A program made the position numbers and the translations under genes. Positions 53,690-64,000 of a DNA stretch of 64,000 nt are shown here, in pieces (the first letter of the stretch is position 1; each line of letters begins with the position of its first letter). The notes beneath the pieces are model-generated. The model ran no database searches. It was not told the DNA's origin and saw nothing but the letters and a program-made list of their open reading frames with translations. The stretch comes from Pararge aegeria (Eukaryota; Arthropoda; Insecta; Lepidoptera; Nymphalidae): the NCBI RefSeq assembly GCF_905163445.1, contig NC_053187.1, positions 3,720,001 through 3,784,000 of the forward strand, in the 5' to 3' direction.

Positions 53690-53850
53690 GATGTCACAGT
53701 TCGCTGTATTACCTGCAATTATCCTTAGCAATTTATTGCGCGATTTTCCCGCGCCCGCGTCGTGACTCGCCCCGCGCTTTCTATCACGGGCTGTCCTCGG
53801 TGCATTATGACGTATTACATGTAATGCCACTGTTATGTTGGTGAGTATAC
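53690..53850 (+). promoter_or_regulatory. CpG-rich segment, possible promoter and first exon
   Basis: GC and CpG are well above background between 53738 and 53800. 'TTTTCCCGCGC' (53743-53753) fits an E2F-type site. A strong donor GTTG|GTGAGTAT lies at 53839-53840. No long frame is present, so it would be a UTR exon. The minus strand also offers a donor ('GCAG|GTAATA' near 53712). Confidence 0.3.
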
Positions 53851-54042
53851 GCGAATTTGTCAGCGTCACGTTTAAGTTTTCTCGAGGTAAAATTGAAAAG
53901 GGCAATCGCCAATTTCATGGGGCCCTAGTCGGCCGTTTCTCTATTTCTGTGTACAAAAGTTATCGGCGTCTATTATTGGCAATTGTTCTATATATAGATA
54001 ACGCTTTATCTCCGAATTCATGAATAAACTACAATAGTCCAC

Positions 54043-54312
54043 GACAGTCCACTGCTGGGCTAAAGGCCTTTCCCAACTGGAGAGTTAGCCGCAGTGGGCT
54101 GCGACCCTGCTTTCCGAGTCCAAGGCTGTGGGTTCGATACTCGCAATTGGAAAATGTTAGTGTGATGAGCATTAATGTTTTTCAGTGTCTGGGTGTTTAA
54201 ATGTATATTATAAGTATTTATGTATATTATTCATAAAAACTTTCATCAGTAAGCTACACTTACTTTGCGGCTAGTTGGCGGTGTGTGTATTTTCGTAGTA
54301 TATTTATTTATT
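54043..54312 (+). repeat. RTE-like LINE end scrap fused to family A SINE
   Basis: 'CAGTCCACTGCTGGGCTAAA' (54045-54064) is an inverse LINE 3' end. From about 54085 the SINE follows ('GCAGTGGGCTGCGACCCTGC', box B 'GGGTTCGATACTC', body). The first bases of its head and the 'CATCTTAGTACCC' block are missing. Confidence 0.7.
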
Positions 54313-54904
54313 GGTAGAACATAGAAGGCTGCTGTCGTGCTACAAACAAACAAACTAATAAACATGCATGACGTGTTAAATAATGTATTAATGTTTTTTT
54401 ATTTTTATTTTTTTTTTCACGGTAGAATTGTTGAATGGAGATTCGCCCGGTTATAAATTTCATTTTATTTTCTTCTCTTATCTCGTTTCTCTACTTAACT
54501 TAAGTTTTCTTTCATAATTTTATTGCTTTAATTTTCTTTCACAATCTTTCGAACTCAAGTCGTAAACACGCATTTAATTAAAGTCTGTCTATGTTATCGC
54601 TCTTTGCTTAACTTATTTGTAGCACCTAATCAGATTAAAACAATAATGCCGCTTGCCCAATACCTCGCTCCTGAGAGACGTGCAATTTATCACGCTACGA
54701 TTTAAATGCCAAGTCTAAGTAACAGCATGGATCTATTAATTATATTTGCGTACTACCTTCAAGGCCACTGTGAAATGCTTAGAGAGTTATGGATTAGTGA
54801 CCTAGTTCTAGTTATGAGTGGTGATAGCTCAATAATTGAAAAAGGTTGAGGAGGAAGAGGTTGGTTTTAACCACCAGGTTAAACACTAAAAACTTTTTTT
54901 TTAT
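54313..54904. other. AT-rich stretch without recognisable gene
   Basis: Long T-rich run at 54393-54420. No supported gene. Confidence 0.4.
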
Positions 54905-55075
54905 AGTTATAAATAAATATACTACGACAATACACACACCGTCATCTAGCCCCAAAGTAAGTGTAGCTTGTGTTATGGGTACTAAGATGCCTGATGAATA
55001 TTTTATTACATAACTAGATGACCCGTGCAACTTCGGTAGAATACCTGTTACAGTTTTATAAGTATAGATATACTA
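54905..55075 (-). repeat. Family A SINE tail cut by family J piece
   Basis: 54905-55012 is the inverse of the SINE 3' half. At 55013 it passes into 'ACTAGATGACCCGTGCAACT', a family J start. The SINE head does not resume. Confidence 0.65.
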
Positions 55076-55182
55076 GCGCTTGACCACAATGATGGAAAGT
55101 ATAGATGTGGCCTAAGATGGGATGATCTCTTCTTCACTCTTGTTTTAAAGATGCTCAAAGAGCAACCACGCTAAGAGCAGTC

Positions 55183-55285
55183 ATCTCAGTACCCATAACT
55201 CAAGCTACGCTATCTTTGGGGCTAGATGGCGATATGTGCGTTTTCGTAGAATATACTCGTAAATTATTTATTTATTTAATTATTT
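55183..55285 (+). repeat. Family A SINE 3' part
   Basis: 'CATCTCAGTACCCATAACTC', 'GGGGCTAGATGGCGATATG' and an ATTTATTTATTTAATTA tail. Confidence 0.7.
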
Positions 55286-55319
55286 ATTAATAACTCATAC
55301 TGGAGATTTTCTTCATCTT

Positions 55320-55364
55320 ACATCAATTGCATACCCTGTGCATACCCTTTATGCACGCCACTGC
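55320..55364 (-). repeat. hAT-like terminal segment
   Basis: Ends ATGCACGCCACTG, nearly the inverse terminus of the MITE at 32536-32672. The partner end is not found close by. Confidence 0.45.
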
Positions 55365-55366
55365 TA

Positions 55367-55455
55367 CTGATTGTCTCCTGCCCATACTAGCCGTACAGGA
55401 TGCTGTTTTCCGTACGATATTTTCCTCCAGCAAAGCAAGTGATATTTAATAAAAT
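55367..55455 (+). repeat. About 90-bp direct repeat, copy 1
   Basis: 'CTGATTGTCTCCTGCCCATA' to 'AGCAAGTGATATTTAATAA'. Nearly identical to 55751-55839. Its 3' half resembles family C in inverse. Confidence 0.85.
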
Positions 55456-55465
55456 AAATAATAAA

Positions 55466-55719
55466 TAAATAAATATACTACGACAATCACACACCGCCAT
55501 CTAGCCCCAAAGCAAGCGTAGCTTGTGTTATGGGTACTAGGATAGCTGATTAATATTTTTATGAATATAATACACATAAATACTTATAATATACAGATAA
55601 ACACCCAGAAACTGAAAAACATTCATGTTCATCACACCAACATTTTCCAGTTGTGGGAATCGAACCCACGGCCTTGGACTCAGAAAGCAGGGTCGCTGCC
55701 CACTGCGCCAATCAGCCGT
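55466..55719 (-). repeat. Family A (Metulj-like) SINE, full length
   Basis: Head on the right with intact box B on the minus strand ('GGGTTCGATTCCC') and an AATAAATAAATA tail on the left. It lies between the two direct repeats. Confidence 0.88.
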
Positions 55720-55750
55720 GATAATAGTAATAATTGGAGTAACACACAGT

Positions 55751-55839
55751 GGCACTGATTGTCTCCTGCCCATACTAGCCGTACAGGATGCTGTTTTCCG
55801 TACGATGTTTTCCTCCAGCAAAGCAAGTGATATTTAATA
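55751..55839 (+). repeat. About 90-bp direct repeat, copy 2
   Basis: Differs from copy 1 at few positions (for example GATGTTTTCC for GATATTTTCC). Confidence 0.85.
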
Positions 55840-55904
55840 ACTTAAAGTAAGAACCCACTAAACTTCAAAAAGGTTATACGTGCGAAATAATAGTAGTGTA
55901 GTTT

Positions 55905-56140
55905 CAGGAGCAGTGAGTAGAGCTTTTTGAGAGCTCGTCATGCTTATTTCGGCCGCCAAGCAGCATTGTTACAATGTAGTGATTCGCTCTGAAGGGCGTG
56001 GTTGTTGGTTTAATTATAGGTGCATAAAGCTTAGCACCTACGTCTCAGTTTAATAAAATACCTACAGGTTTTTTTTTAGGACTTGTTCCTGATGTACTGT
56101 GAAAGATTGCTCTGTTGTCTGTGTATCTGCTGAGCCATCT
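55905..56140 (-). repeat. Family F repeat
   Basis: 'CCGCCAAGCAGCATTGTTAC' and 'TTAGCACCTACGTCTCAG' match the inverse of 40862-41130. Confidence 0.55.
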
Positions 56141-56164
56141 TCTTAGTCCATCCATTAATCCCTA

Positions 56165-56486
56165 CTTCCCTACTATTATAAATGTCAATGTAAGTTTATT
56201 TTTTACGCTTTCACGCAAAAATTACTTAATCGATCATCATGATTCTTGGAAGTATTAGAAGTAACATAGGATACTTCTTATCCCGATTCCTTAAGTAGTT
56301 CCCTAGGGAAAATTGACATCTGTTTACGAGCTAAACCGCGGAAATTTGGTATGCATGCCACCAATGCTATGGAAAAGGACATGTACTTTCTATACCGATC
56401 TTCCAAATAGTTACCGTGGTTAGATTAAAAATTGTTAACGAGCGAAGCTTTAGACCCAAAAACGAAGTCGCGGGCAGAAGCTAGTA
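56165..56486 (-). repeat. Family J dispersed repeat, near full length
   Basis: Starts 'CCCTACTATTATAAATGTCA', has 'TATCCCGATTCCTTAAGTAG' and ends 'GAAGTCGCGGGCAGAAGCTA'. Both ends typical of the family are present. Confidence 0.75.
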
Positions 56487-59400
56487 CTATCGTAAAAAAA
56501 GAACTGTTTGCATCAATTGATGTGCGGTCAAGTTCAAGCAATGAAAACAAAAATTATGTTTACACATGTGACAGAAACGACGTGTGTTTAAGTGCCCATA
56601 AGACCAAAAATCCTACTCCAAATAACGTCAGAAGTCGTGTTGAATCTTACTTGCACTAAAATGCAGCATATATTTTCATCGCATACCTCCCTATTGAACG
56701 GCATCTAAAAATGACCTTTAGGTATAGTATTTGGATGCAATTTCAGACCTTATTATCTGTGGATCAAGTCATGTATTTCTATAAACGGTTTGCAATCAAA
56801 GGATCTTCTTTGCCTGTATGTAGTTTTGCAAGACCCATATATAGAAAGGTAGAGTAAGTCGTTTGTCCTTGATCAGATAAAGTGCGGGCGAAAGGTCGTT
56901 GACCGTATTAAAGATTAACGATTATAAATATCACATTCATATTCATTATAAGCATTTGCTTAACGATTCTGTTCTCAATAAGGTAAACGATCTAAAAGAT
57001 AGGGTTATTTAAACAAAATTTAATCTGATTTCAATTTAAATGTTAACCGAGTTTTCTTTCGTAATTTGTTTTGCAAGATACAATTGTAATAAAATTTACT
57101 TTCTTTCTTAAGCTCTGTTAAATTGGTTTTTTTTTCTCTTTTAAATGTACTTTAATAAAGGATTAGGCTCTCGGTTATGTAGTTTTTTTTGTGGATATCC
57201 TTACATCATGTCAAATTTCTCTGATAGTGTTTATTCTTTCTTTAACTAGAACTTTAAAAAAATCTTTATATTTATCATCTATAGCAAGGATTAATGTATT
57301 ATAAACGACTAAAAGACTAACCGACCTTTCCATCTTTACATAAATAACGTATTTCTTTGATAATTGTTATTTTATAGTCTGTACCTTAAAAAAATATATA
57401 TACATATATGTAAAATGCAAAGAAACTGACATTTAAGCAAATAAAAATTTAGTTTCTAACCCTATTTTTAACATGATAGTAAAACCTGAGCTCGATGAAG
57501 GTCGACCAATAAATCAAAACATGACCATAGTAAATACCTTAAACTTTTTTTTAATAACAGTCAATCATAGAGCAAATAACAAACATGCAATAACAATAAA
57601 GTAATAAGTTTCGTTTGCAAAATAAACAAAAGGCATTTAGAGAAAATACCGCAACATTACGATATTATAATAGAAAAAAATATTTGTGCGTACTGCCTAT
57701 AATTAATTTGCGAAAGAAACCCATTTTGCAAGCAGAACTAATGAAACAATCAAATATTTTATATTGGGCGTTATAGGAAAGTCAAAACTACGATTTCGGT
57801 CTTTTGAAATCGGCATTATTTTAATTTGTACGAAGGTGCCTACTACGGGTATAAGAGCAGGTCACTTAAATTGATCATGTTATGCTTTTATGGTAACATC
57901 TAAGTATACAAATTTTATTCATTGACAAATACGAAAACAATGAAGGTTGAAACCGAATTCCAAAATATTTCGTGATATAAGCAGGCGATTGTACTTAAAG
58001 CAACTGACTCAGTGAGATCGATCAAAAAACATACACTTTTTTCAATAAAAACAGTGAAGCCACCCAAAATTACACGTATAACTATGTCACCAACCCAACA
58101 TTCGATTTTTTATTTTTTTAAGAGATAATCACTGGGCGATTATGACTCTGTGTAATGTTCCAGTTATCGTACGTCTCCATAGAGTTATATACCAACAAAA
58201 AGTTAGCAGCTAAGACTATCATATATCTAAAATAAAAAATTTCACTTATATTTTGTAAAAAAAAAATATATGATGGTTAAAAAAATAATTTTCAAATCAA
58301 AAAGTTAGACTCCTGAAATAAGCGCTAAACATTACAAATATATACCTACTTCTTAAAAGTTTAAGTCTTTAAATATTATTGTTTTAAAAACAAATATTAA
58401 TTAGTACAAAATACCCTTTATTATTAGTATTAAAAATTAAATATTAAAAAAGTATTTGTGCGTTTTAAATTGCTATTTACGAAACGTTGACCAACTCTCT
58501 GACTATACACTGCTATTATTATAAATCTTTTGTTGATCCATCTGATATAACAGAAACATAAAGAACTTGTTTGTTTAGCTAGTCGCTTTTACTTTTTGTA
58601 AAATAATTTGTAATTTGCGTTGTCGATACAATATATATGAAAGATAGTTAAATAAATACACGCAAGTTTTTGTATTCGTAAGCACTTGTTGTATTTTAGT
58701 TTTGGCTTTTTTTATGTACGAAGAAACGGTTACGCGTAGGAGATTTATTTAATTTACCTTACAGGTCTATCTTAATTAATATGCGGGTGAAATGTTGTTC
58801 TTTACCGGTCGATCGGCTGAACGTCTTCTGAGGAACTGCAATGATTCGTAACATTCAATGAATCAAAGTTAACCGGTAATGACGCGTTTTAAAAAAAACG
58901 TGTTACTTTTAATTGAGCGCGATCGAATAAGAAACGGTTTCTCTATTCAACCGGTTAAATAAACGAAACCAAACCTTTAACCTAATTGACGCAGATAGGG
59001 TTTAAAGATAGGCTCAGTGTTTAAGACCGAAACCAGTTCGAAACGTTTACTGGTTTCTAAACCTCGTGAGTACGTGTATTTGTAAAATTAACTCCATCGT
59101 TCTATTCTTAGTGTTTGTCAAAACAAAAGTCAGTAGTTTTTCTTTTGAAAATTTTCTTCCCTAAAATACATACGTTCGCTGAAGATGATGGATAGCATGA
59201 ATTACCTGTAAACAACAAAAAAATGTATTATTACTTTTACATAAACATATTTGTATTGATTGGATGCATATGAAGTGTATGGATATTAGGATTCTTCTTA
59301 ACCATCTTACATGTCTTCATCATCCGTTGAAGACTTGTTAAAACTCCAATATCCTTACACTAAAAGACATGACCGAAGCGTTGCAAATAGCAACTCCTTT

Positions 59401-59997
59401 TTTTGGTATTTTTTGATGCATTTCCTGGGCTCAGTTTATTACATAATAAATGAAATTTTATTTTATTTTTATTGAAGGGTTTTTATTTCCTATAGTAGTT
59501 TTTACATCTTTTTAAAAATAAGAAAAATATACTTTTCATTTTCCTTAGAGGAAACTTACACATAAAACCAGAAATAAGATCAAGGATACTATATATTTTT
59601 TTCTCTGTGAAAAACTACACAGATTAATAATACTTTAAGTTCTTTCAATCTCATTTAGCAGCAATCAGCGCCTTACAAATTTCTTAGACCAATGCATACA
59701 GACAAAAATAATTCCATTGGTCAATGCAGCTGTAGGTACTCTTGCAACTACGAGTTTACTTTCTCACTCAATAATATAACTCAATATCAGGCAAATATCA
59801 TTTCTTAATTGTGGACAACTGTATTTACATAGATTAATAAATGCGTAGAGATAAAACTGAGTGGATAATTGTCTGCATAATATCATAGTTCCTATGAATA
59901 TGTAAATACTAGAACGTTTCGATAAAAATCTTCTATCAAGACAAGTTGCTGAGTGATTGATGTTATCGATGTAATGAAATGGCTTTCGTTTTTTTTT
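56487..59997. other. AT-rich, repeat-poor 3.5 kb without recognisable gene
   Basis: None of families A to G occurs here. No long frame. Sequence is rich in A/T runs, with scattered GC-richer bits near 58800-59060. Confidence 0.5.
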
Positions 59998-60205
59998 ATT
60001 CCATTACAAGTTAGCCCTTGACTGCAATCTCACCTGAATGATGCAGTCTAAGATGGTAGCGGGCTAACCTGTTAGGGAGGAATGACCTTCCTTACCAGAC
60101 CGGTGCTGGATCGCACCGGAACGATAATCACTTAGCGACAGGTCTGTATCGGTAGGGTGGTATCTTGACACGGCCAAAGCCTCCCACCAGACCACCTTAC
60201 CATCA
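59998..60205 (-). repeat. Family B SINE, head-less
   Basis: 'TTACAAGTTAGCCCTTGACT', 'CTAAGATGGTAGCGGGCTAA', 'ACACGGCCAAAGCCTCCCAC' read inverse to 2579-2880. Confidence 0.78.
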
Positions 60206-60299
60206 TCAAAATTATATATATCCTTTGTGATAAAAATGCCTTATACAGCCATTAGCTTGCGAGTGAAATCTCATAAACTGGTGTTTGAAAATAAACGTA

Positions 60300-60520
60300 T
60301 AAAACGCGACACAATTGTAAAGTCAACATCTCCTGTAGTTGCTCCGGTTTCGAAGCGAAACGTGCGTAGAGGGTAGATTTGGTGTGGAGTATAAGGATTG
60401 AAGAAATTATAAATTACACCATACAGATTCTCCTGCTGTTCGCGGATTATAGCAAACTAAGCTTAATTTTCATAATATATTATGGATTTCCGTAAAGTAA
60501 CCTGTAACGCCTACTTCTAT
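60300..60520 (+). repeat. Family E right half
   Basis: 'GTAAAGTCAACATCTCCTGT', 'GCTCCGGTTTCGAAGCGAAA', 'GTGGAGTATAAGGATTGAAG', then the end 'AAGCTTAATTTTCATAATAT' and outer bases to 'CTTCTATCCAAT'. The left inverted end is missing. Confidence 0.65.
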
Positions 60521-61730
60521 CCAATATTCAAGCTTTAGTTTTAACTTGACGAATGTATCCAGTTATCTCCATAGCCTCATGGCAATAGAAAAGTTGAACA
60601 TGTAGCAACGCTTCGAATTGTCTGTAGTAGGCCTAATAACTCCGCTTTTTAGGGTCTACAGCACTCCAGCCGCAGTGTAGCGCAAATGGCATAAATTAAT
60701 GACCCAGCGCGGTTCTATATACAGCTTATTTAAATACACTCAGAGTGCATTTCCTCTGAAGCGGAGACGTGCAGAAATAAACCAATAACAATACTGTGCG
60801 ATGACGTGATAATTGTAGTACGCCTTCTTGTAGAAATCTAATAGGTTGATATCACCAGTCTGCGTCGCAGCTCATCGCAATCTGTAACGTAGGGGCGCGA
60901 TTTTGTTAAGAGAACAGTGCTTAAAAAAGTTGTTAAGAGAACAGTGCAAAAGAAGAAAACGAATAGATTATATTCGTTTTCTAGTTTCCTTGATGAGAAG
61001 AACATGGGTAAGTAACAGCATTCTGAAGGCATTAACAAATAGATACGACTCTCCAATTTACAAGCTATATATTAAACTCCATGTAGGGCTGCCTTGAGGC
61101 AGAAATTCTAATTCGTAATTATTTTGTATATTTAGTATTAATATCTATTTTAAGTTTTTTGATTATTATTCGTTTTTAATTATTCTATTATATAAAACTG
61201 TAGATGGGTCATAGTTACCAAATAAAGAATTAAGGTTAAAGTTTATATGTTTTATTTAATAACTATATTTTAGGTAATGAGGTTTAAGAGCAAAACACAC
61301 ATCGTTCATCCCATTTGTATCATCAGTAGAGAAACAGGGATGCAGTACACATTGTCATTGCCGCTGGCATATCTAGATCGTTAAACCCGTAATTTTTGCG
61401 GTAAGTAATCTTACCATACAACTAAGAACAATCACAATAAGTAACAGTTAAATAAACACAATACACATGTTTTATATGCAGTTAAGTAATCAAGAAGTAA
61501 ATCTTAAACGGGACAAAAAGTAGGTATAGTCGAAGAGCTGGTGGGAAATGATAATAGCTGAGTGTCTAGACGGACAAAATGTAAACTGCAAAGCGATTAT
61601 CAGCAGTTAGTTCCCTTTAGAATAATTAACATAAACTTGTTCAGTTTATATATTGCGTGCTGTTGAATGCAAACCAAAGATACTTGGTCTATAATTTTTT
61701 TTTTTAGTTATAAATATATAAATAAATGAT
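60521..61730. other. AT-rich stretch without recognisable gene
   Basis: Contains a close direct repeat GTTAAGAGAACAGTGC at 60905-60920 and 60932-60947. Frames of 64-72 codons are unsupported. Confidence 0.4.
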
Positions 61731-62279
61731 AAATAAATAAATATACTACGACCATACACACATCGAAATCTAGCCCCAAAGTAAGCGTATCTTGTGTTAT
61801 GGGTACTAAGATGGCTGATGAATAATAATATGAATAATATACGTAAATACTTATAATATACTAGCTGTTGCCCGCGACTTCGTCTGCGTTTGATTTTGTT
61901 TTTAAAGTATTCAGTATCGCTAAGCCTTAAATGAGTATAGCCTTATATACATATAACATGTGACTGTCAATAAATTATAGACAAATAATTTGCAATAAAA
62001 TAAAATTGTGACTTTACTTAAAGATCTAAGCTATCCTATCTCTTAAGTTGGACCAGACTGCTCACGGTGTGCCAATTTAATTTAAAATCGGTTCAGTAGT
62101 TTAGGAGTCCATCGCGGACAAACATCGTGACAGGCGATTTATATATATTAAGATAGATAAACACCCAGACACTGAAAAACATTCATGTTCATCACACAAA
62201 CATTGTCCAGTTGTGGGAATCGAACCCACGGCCTTGGCTCAGAAAGCAGGGTCGCTGCCCACTGCGCCAATCGGCCATC
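61731..62279 (-). repeat. Family A (Metulj-like) SINE, split by insertion
   Basis: The 3' half (61731-61860) and 5' half (62155-62279) rejoin in register with other copies. The box B on the minus strand is intact ('GGGTTCGATTCCC'). Confidence 0.88.
61861..62154 (+). mobile_element. Family J element inserted in a SINE, 294 bp
   Basis: Begins 'CTAGCTGTTGCCCGCGACTT' and contains 'AATCGGTTCAGTAGTTTAGG' and 'GTGACAGGCGATTTATATAT'. Because it interrupts a known sequence, its ends are fixed to within a few bases. No coding capacity. Confidence 0.8.
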
Positions 62280-62294
62280 AAGTTATAATTGAAG

Positions 62295-62550
62295 GACCAA
62301 GCCCACCTGTTGGTTAGTAGACACCTATCGCCTATACACAGAGCAAAACGTCTCAGGGCATGCCAGGATCACGTCCCGCAACGGCCTGATCTGTGTCTGT
62401 GTCTATCAACCTAAGGCGTAGGTGTTAAGCCTGTAATTACGCCCTCCAGACAACACAGCACTGCAAAAATGTCACTTTAGGGCACAATATAGCATGCCAG
62501 TATTAGATGGATGACCTCTGTCATAAAATCTTTATTTCTGCTAGGTACTT
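62295..62550 (+). repeat. Family F repeat
   Basis: 'AGCCCACCTGTTGGTTAGTA', 'CAGGGCATGCCAGGATC', 'CTAAGGCGTAGGTGTTAAGC' and 'GACCTCTGTCATAAAATC'. Confidence 0.6.
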
Positions 62551-63449
62551 AAGCTCGCCTGGTGACAATGATAACTACATGATGAAAATATGAAAAAGAA
62601 GGCTCTGAAATTACATCCTTTTAGAGTTATGAGTTCTACAGGGAATCCAAGTGTGGATATCACAGACTTTATCTGTATTCTTTGGCTTACTTTTTATGTG
62701 TTTTTTTTATAAAAATAAATATTATTAGACAATAGCCTGCCCGCAGACAAGCAATATTATTCCTTGTTTTGGGGACGTATTGAAGAATTGAAGTTTTCAT
62801 AATAAATATTGTCAATAAGTATAAAAAAACCGGTTAAAAAAAATAAAAAAGATAAGTTTTTAAACAAACTTCAATGGTCAATAACCCGTTAAATACAGAG
62901 CCACTAAATATATTTAAATATTTCATATTATTGGTAAAAAAGGTTTCCCGAATGAAGGCTCTAAGCTTTAAGAATATCACACTTGCTCTCGAGTTAGTTT
63001 ATATGTACCTACTGATAATGTTGATTGTTAAGAATTCACAAGCATGCAGTAACCCCGTGTGAAATACATATTATTGTCTGTCTGTTGTCTGTGTACTAAA
63101 AAAACTGTTTAATGGCATATTGCATGGTAATTCATATTGAAATGCCGTTTAGTAACTCCAAACTGTTGAACACGCATTAAAGTGTTGATGTCGCATGAAA
63201 AAAAAAAAAGGAACTATTATAGTTTACATTGCCGCTAGAACCGCTAAGCATTTTTCACTGTTAAAAAAGAGCTCCTGGCTAGCTCCCGGTCCTCGGATTT
63301 TTCAAAATTCTAACCTAATTTTTAAAAAAAAACCCAATAGAACCTTTTATTTTCTTTTCTTAAAAATATTTTTTCTTCGTCTCCGAATTACCAGTTAACC
63401 AATAAATTGTTAATGCTTTCGTCTAGTGTATTGATGAAGTTGATAGGTA
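62551..63449. other. AT-rich stretch without recognisable gene
   Basis: Homopolymer A runs near 63195-63210. No supported gene. Confidence 0.4.
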
Positions 63450-63690
63450 TCAACATTTCGCGACTTTAGTTCCACTTTCGGGTTTGAATCGCAACACGCA
63501 CCTCTATCTTTCTAAGTTAAGTATATGCGTTTTAAGTAATTGAAATATAACTGGTACCTGCATGCCTGAGAGCTTCCATAATGTTCTCAAAGGTGTGTTA
63601 AGTCCACCAATCCGAACTGGGTCAGCGTGGTGGACGACCTAAACCCTTGCCCTGTTTTACCGGTAATGGGTTGATACGATGATGATGATA
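63450..63690 (+). repeat. Family C SINE, diverged
   Basis: 'CAACACGCACCTCTATCTTT', 'GAGAGCTTCCATAATGTTCT', 'GGGTCAGCGTGGTGGACG', 'CCGGTAATGGGTTGATACG' and a GATGATGATGATA tail. The tRNA head is largely lost. Confidence 0.72.
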
Positions 63691-64000
63691 TTTTCCTCCA
63701 TGCACCTAATGTATCATTTTAAACCAAATATGCTCATCAATCAACCTTTCGGAATTTGCGTGCAGACCTCATCTGTACACCTGACAAAACGGCTAAACTA
63801 GGTTTTACTTTTATGCAACAATGACCTTTATTTCCTTAAGGACAAACAACGTTATACAATGAACTGTATTATAAGGTGGGTCGTGACTTATTGCTTAATA
63901 CAATTTAGTGAAATTGTATTGTGAGTGGAAAGTGTAAGGTCGGTAATTGTTTGCGAATGATCTCGGAAATATTAACGAGAAAACATATAAAGTAGTTCTA
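63691..64000. other. Window end, nothing recognised
   Basis: AT-rich DNA with no frame or repeat of note. Confidence 0.4.

Overview
The window looks like lepidopteran nuclear DNA, probably from a butterfly. It is strongly AT-rich and has no dense host coding. It is littered with short tRNA-headed SINEs of Metulj type, LINE 3' ends with tails such as (TTTGAC)n, (GAATTT)n and (GAT)n, and the dispersed 'CTAGCTG..CCCGCGACTTCG' repeat common in Lepidoptera. Species cannot be named from the sequence alone. Family letters A to J used below are local labels for repeats recognised by comparing copies inside this window.

The one clear long coding locus is an apparently intact non-LTR retrotransposon on the minus strand (about 17.02-22.55 kb). 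It has a 483-aa Gag-like ORF1 with three CCHC knuckles, and a 1212-aa ORF2 with endonuclease, reverse transcriptase (YADD), RNase H and a terminal zinc motif. This is the layout of the I/R1-like LINE group. It ends in a TTGAAG-repeat tail. About 20 bp further, on the same strand, is a GC-rich, open, 196-nt segment with strong splice signals (16806-17001), the best host exon candidate here. A roughly 100-bp tandem repeat lies on the 5' side of the element.

Layout: 1-16 kb is AT-rich with SINEs, LINE tails, an (AG)n-ended LINE fragment, a MITE-like inverted repeat at 9.5 kb and two adjacent palindromes at 10.0 kb. 16.8-23.2 kb holds the exon candidate, the LINE and the tandem repeat. 24.8-25.4 kb is bounded by long inverted repeats. 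29.27-29.86 kb is an RTE-like LINE with an inverted body and a forward tail between 11-bp direct repeats, the signature of twin priming. 32.54-32.67 kb is a small hAT-type MITE with an 8-bp target duplication. 34-40 kb is a repeat patchwork with a second exon candidate (37843-37967) and a TATA/Initiator pair ahead of a small ORF with a signal-peptide-like start (40.2-40.4 kb). 40.8-56.5 kb is more SINE and LINE debris, including a LINE C-terminus at 51.9 kb and a CpG-rich segment at 53.7 kb. 56.5-60 kb is AT-rich and almost free of recognised repeats. 60-64 kb returns to repeats, including a SINE split by a family J insertion.

No rRNA, functional tRNA, CRISPR array or operon is present. Most short open frames are chance or lie inside repeats. 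The window is best read as intron or intergenic DNA of a large-gene region, colonised by LINEs and the SINEs that depend on them.
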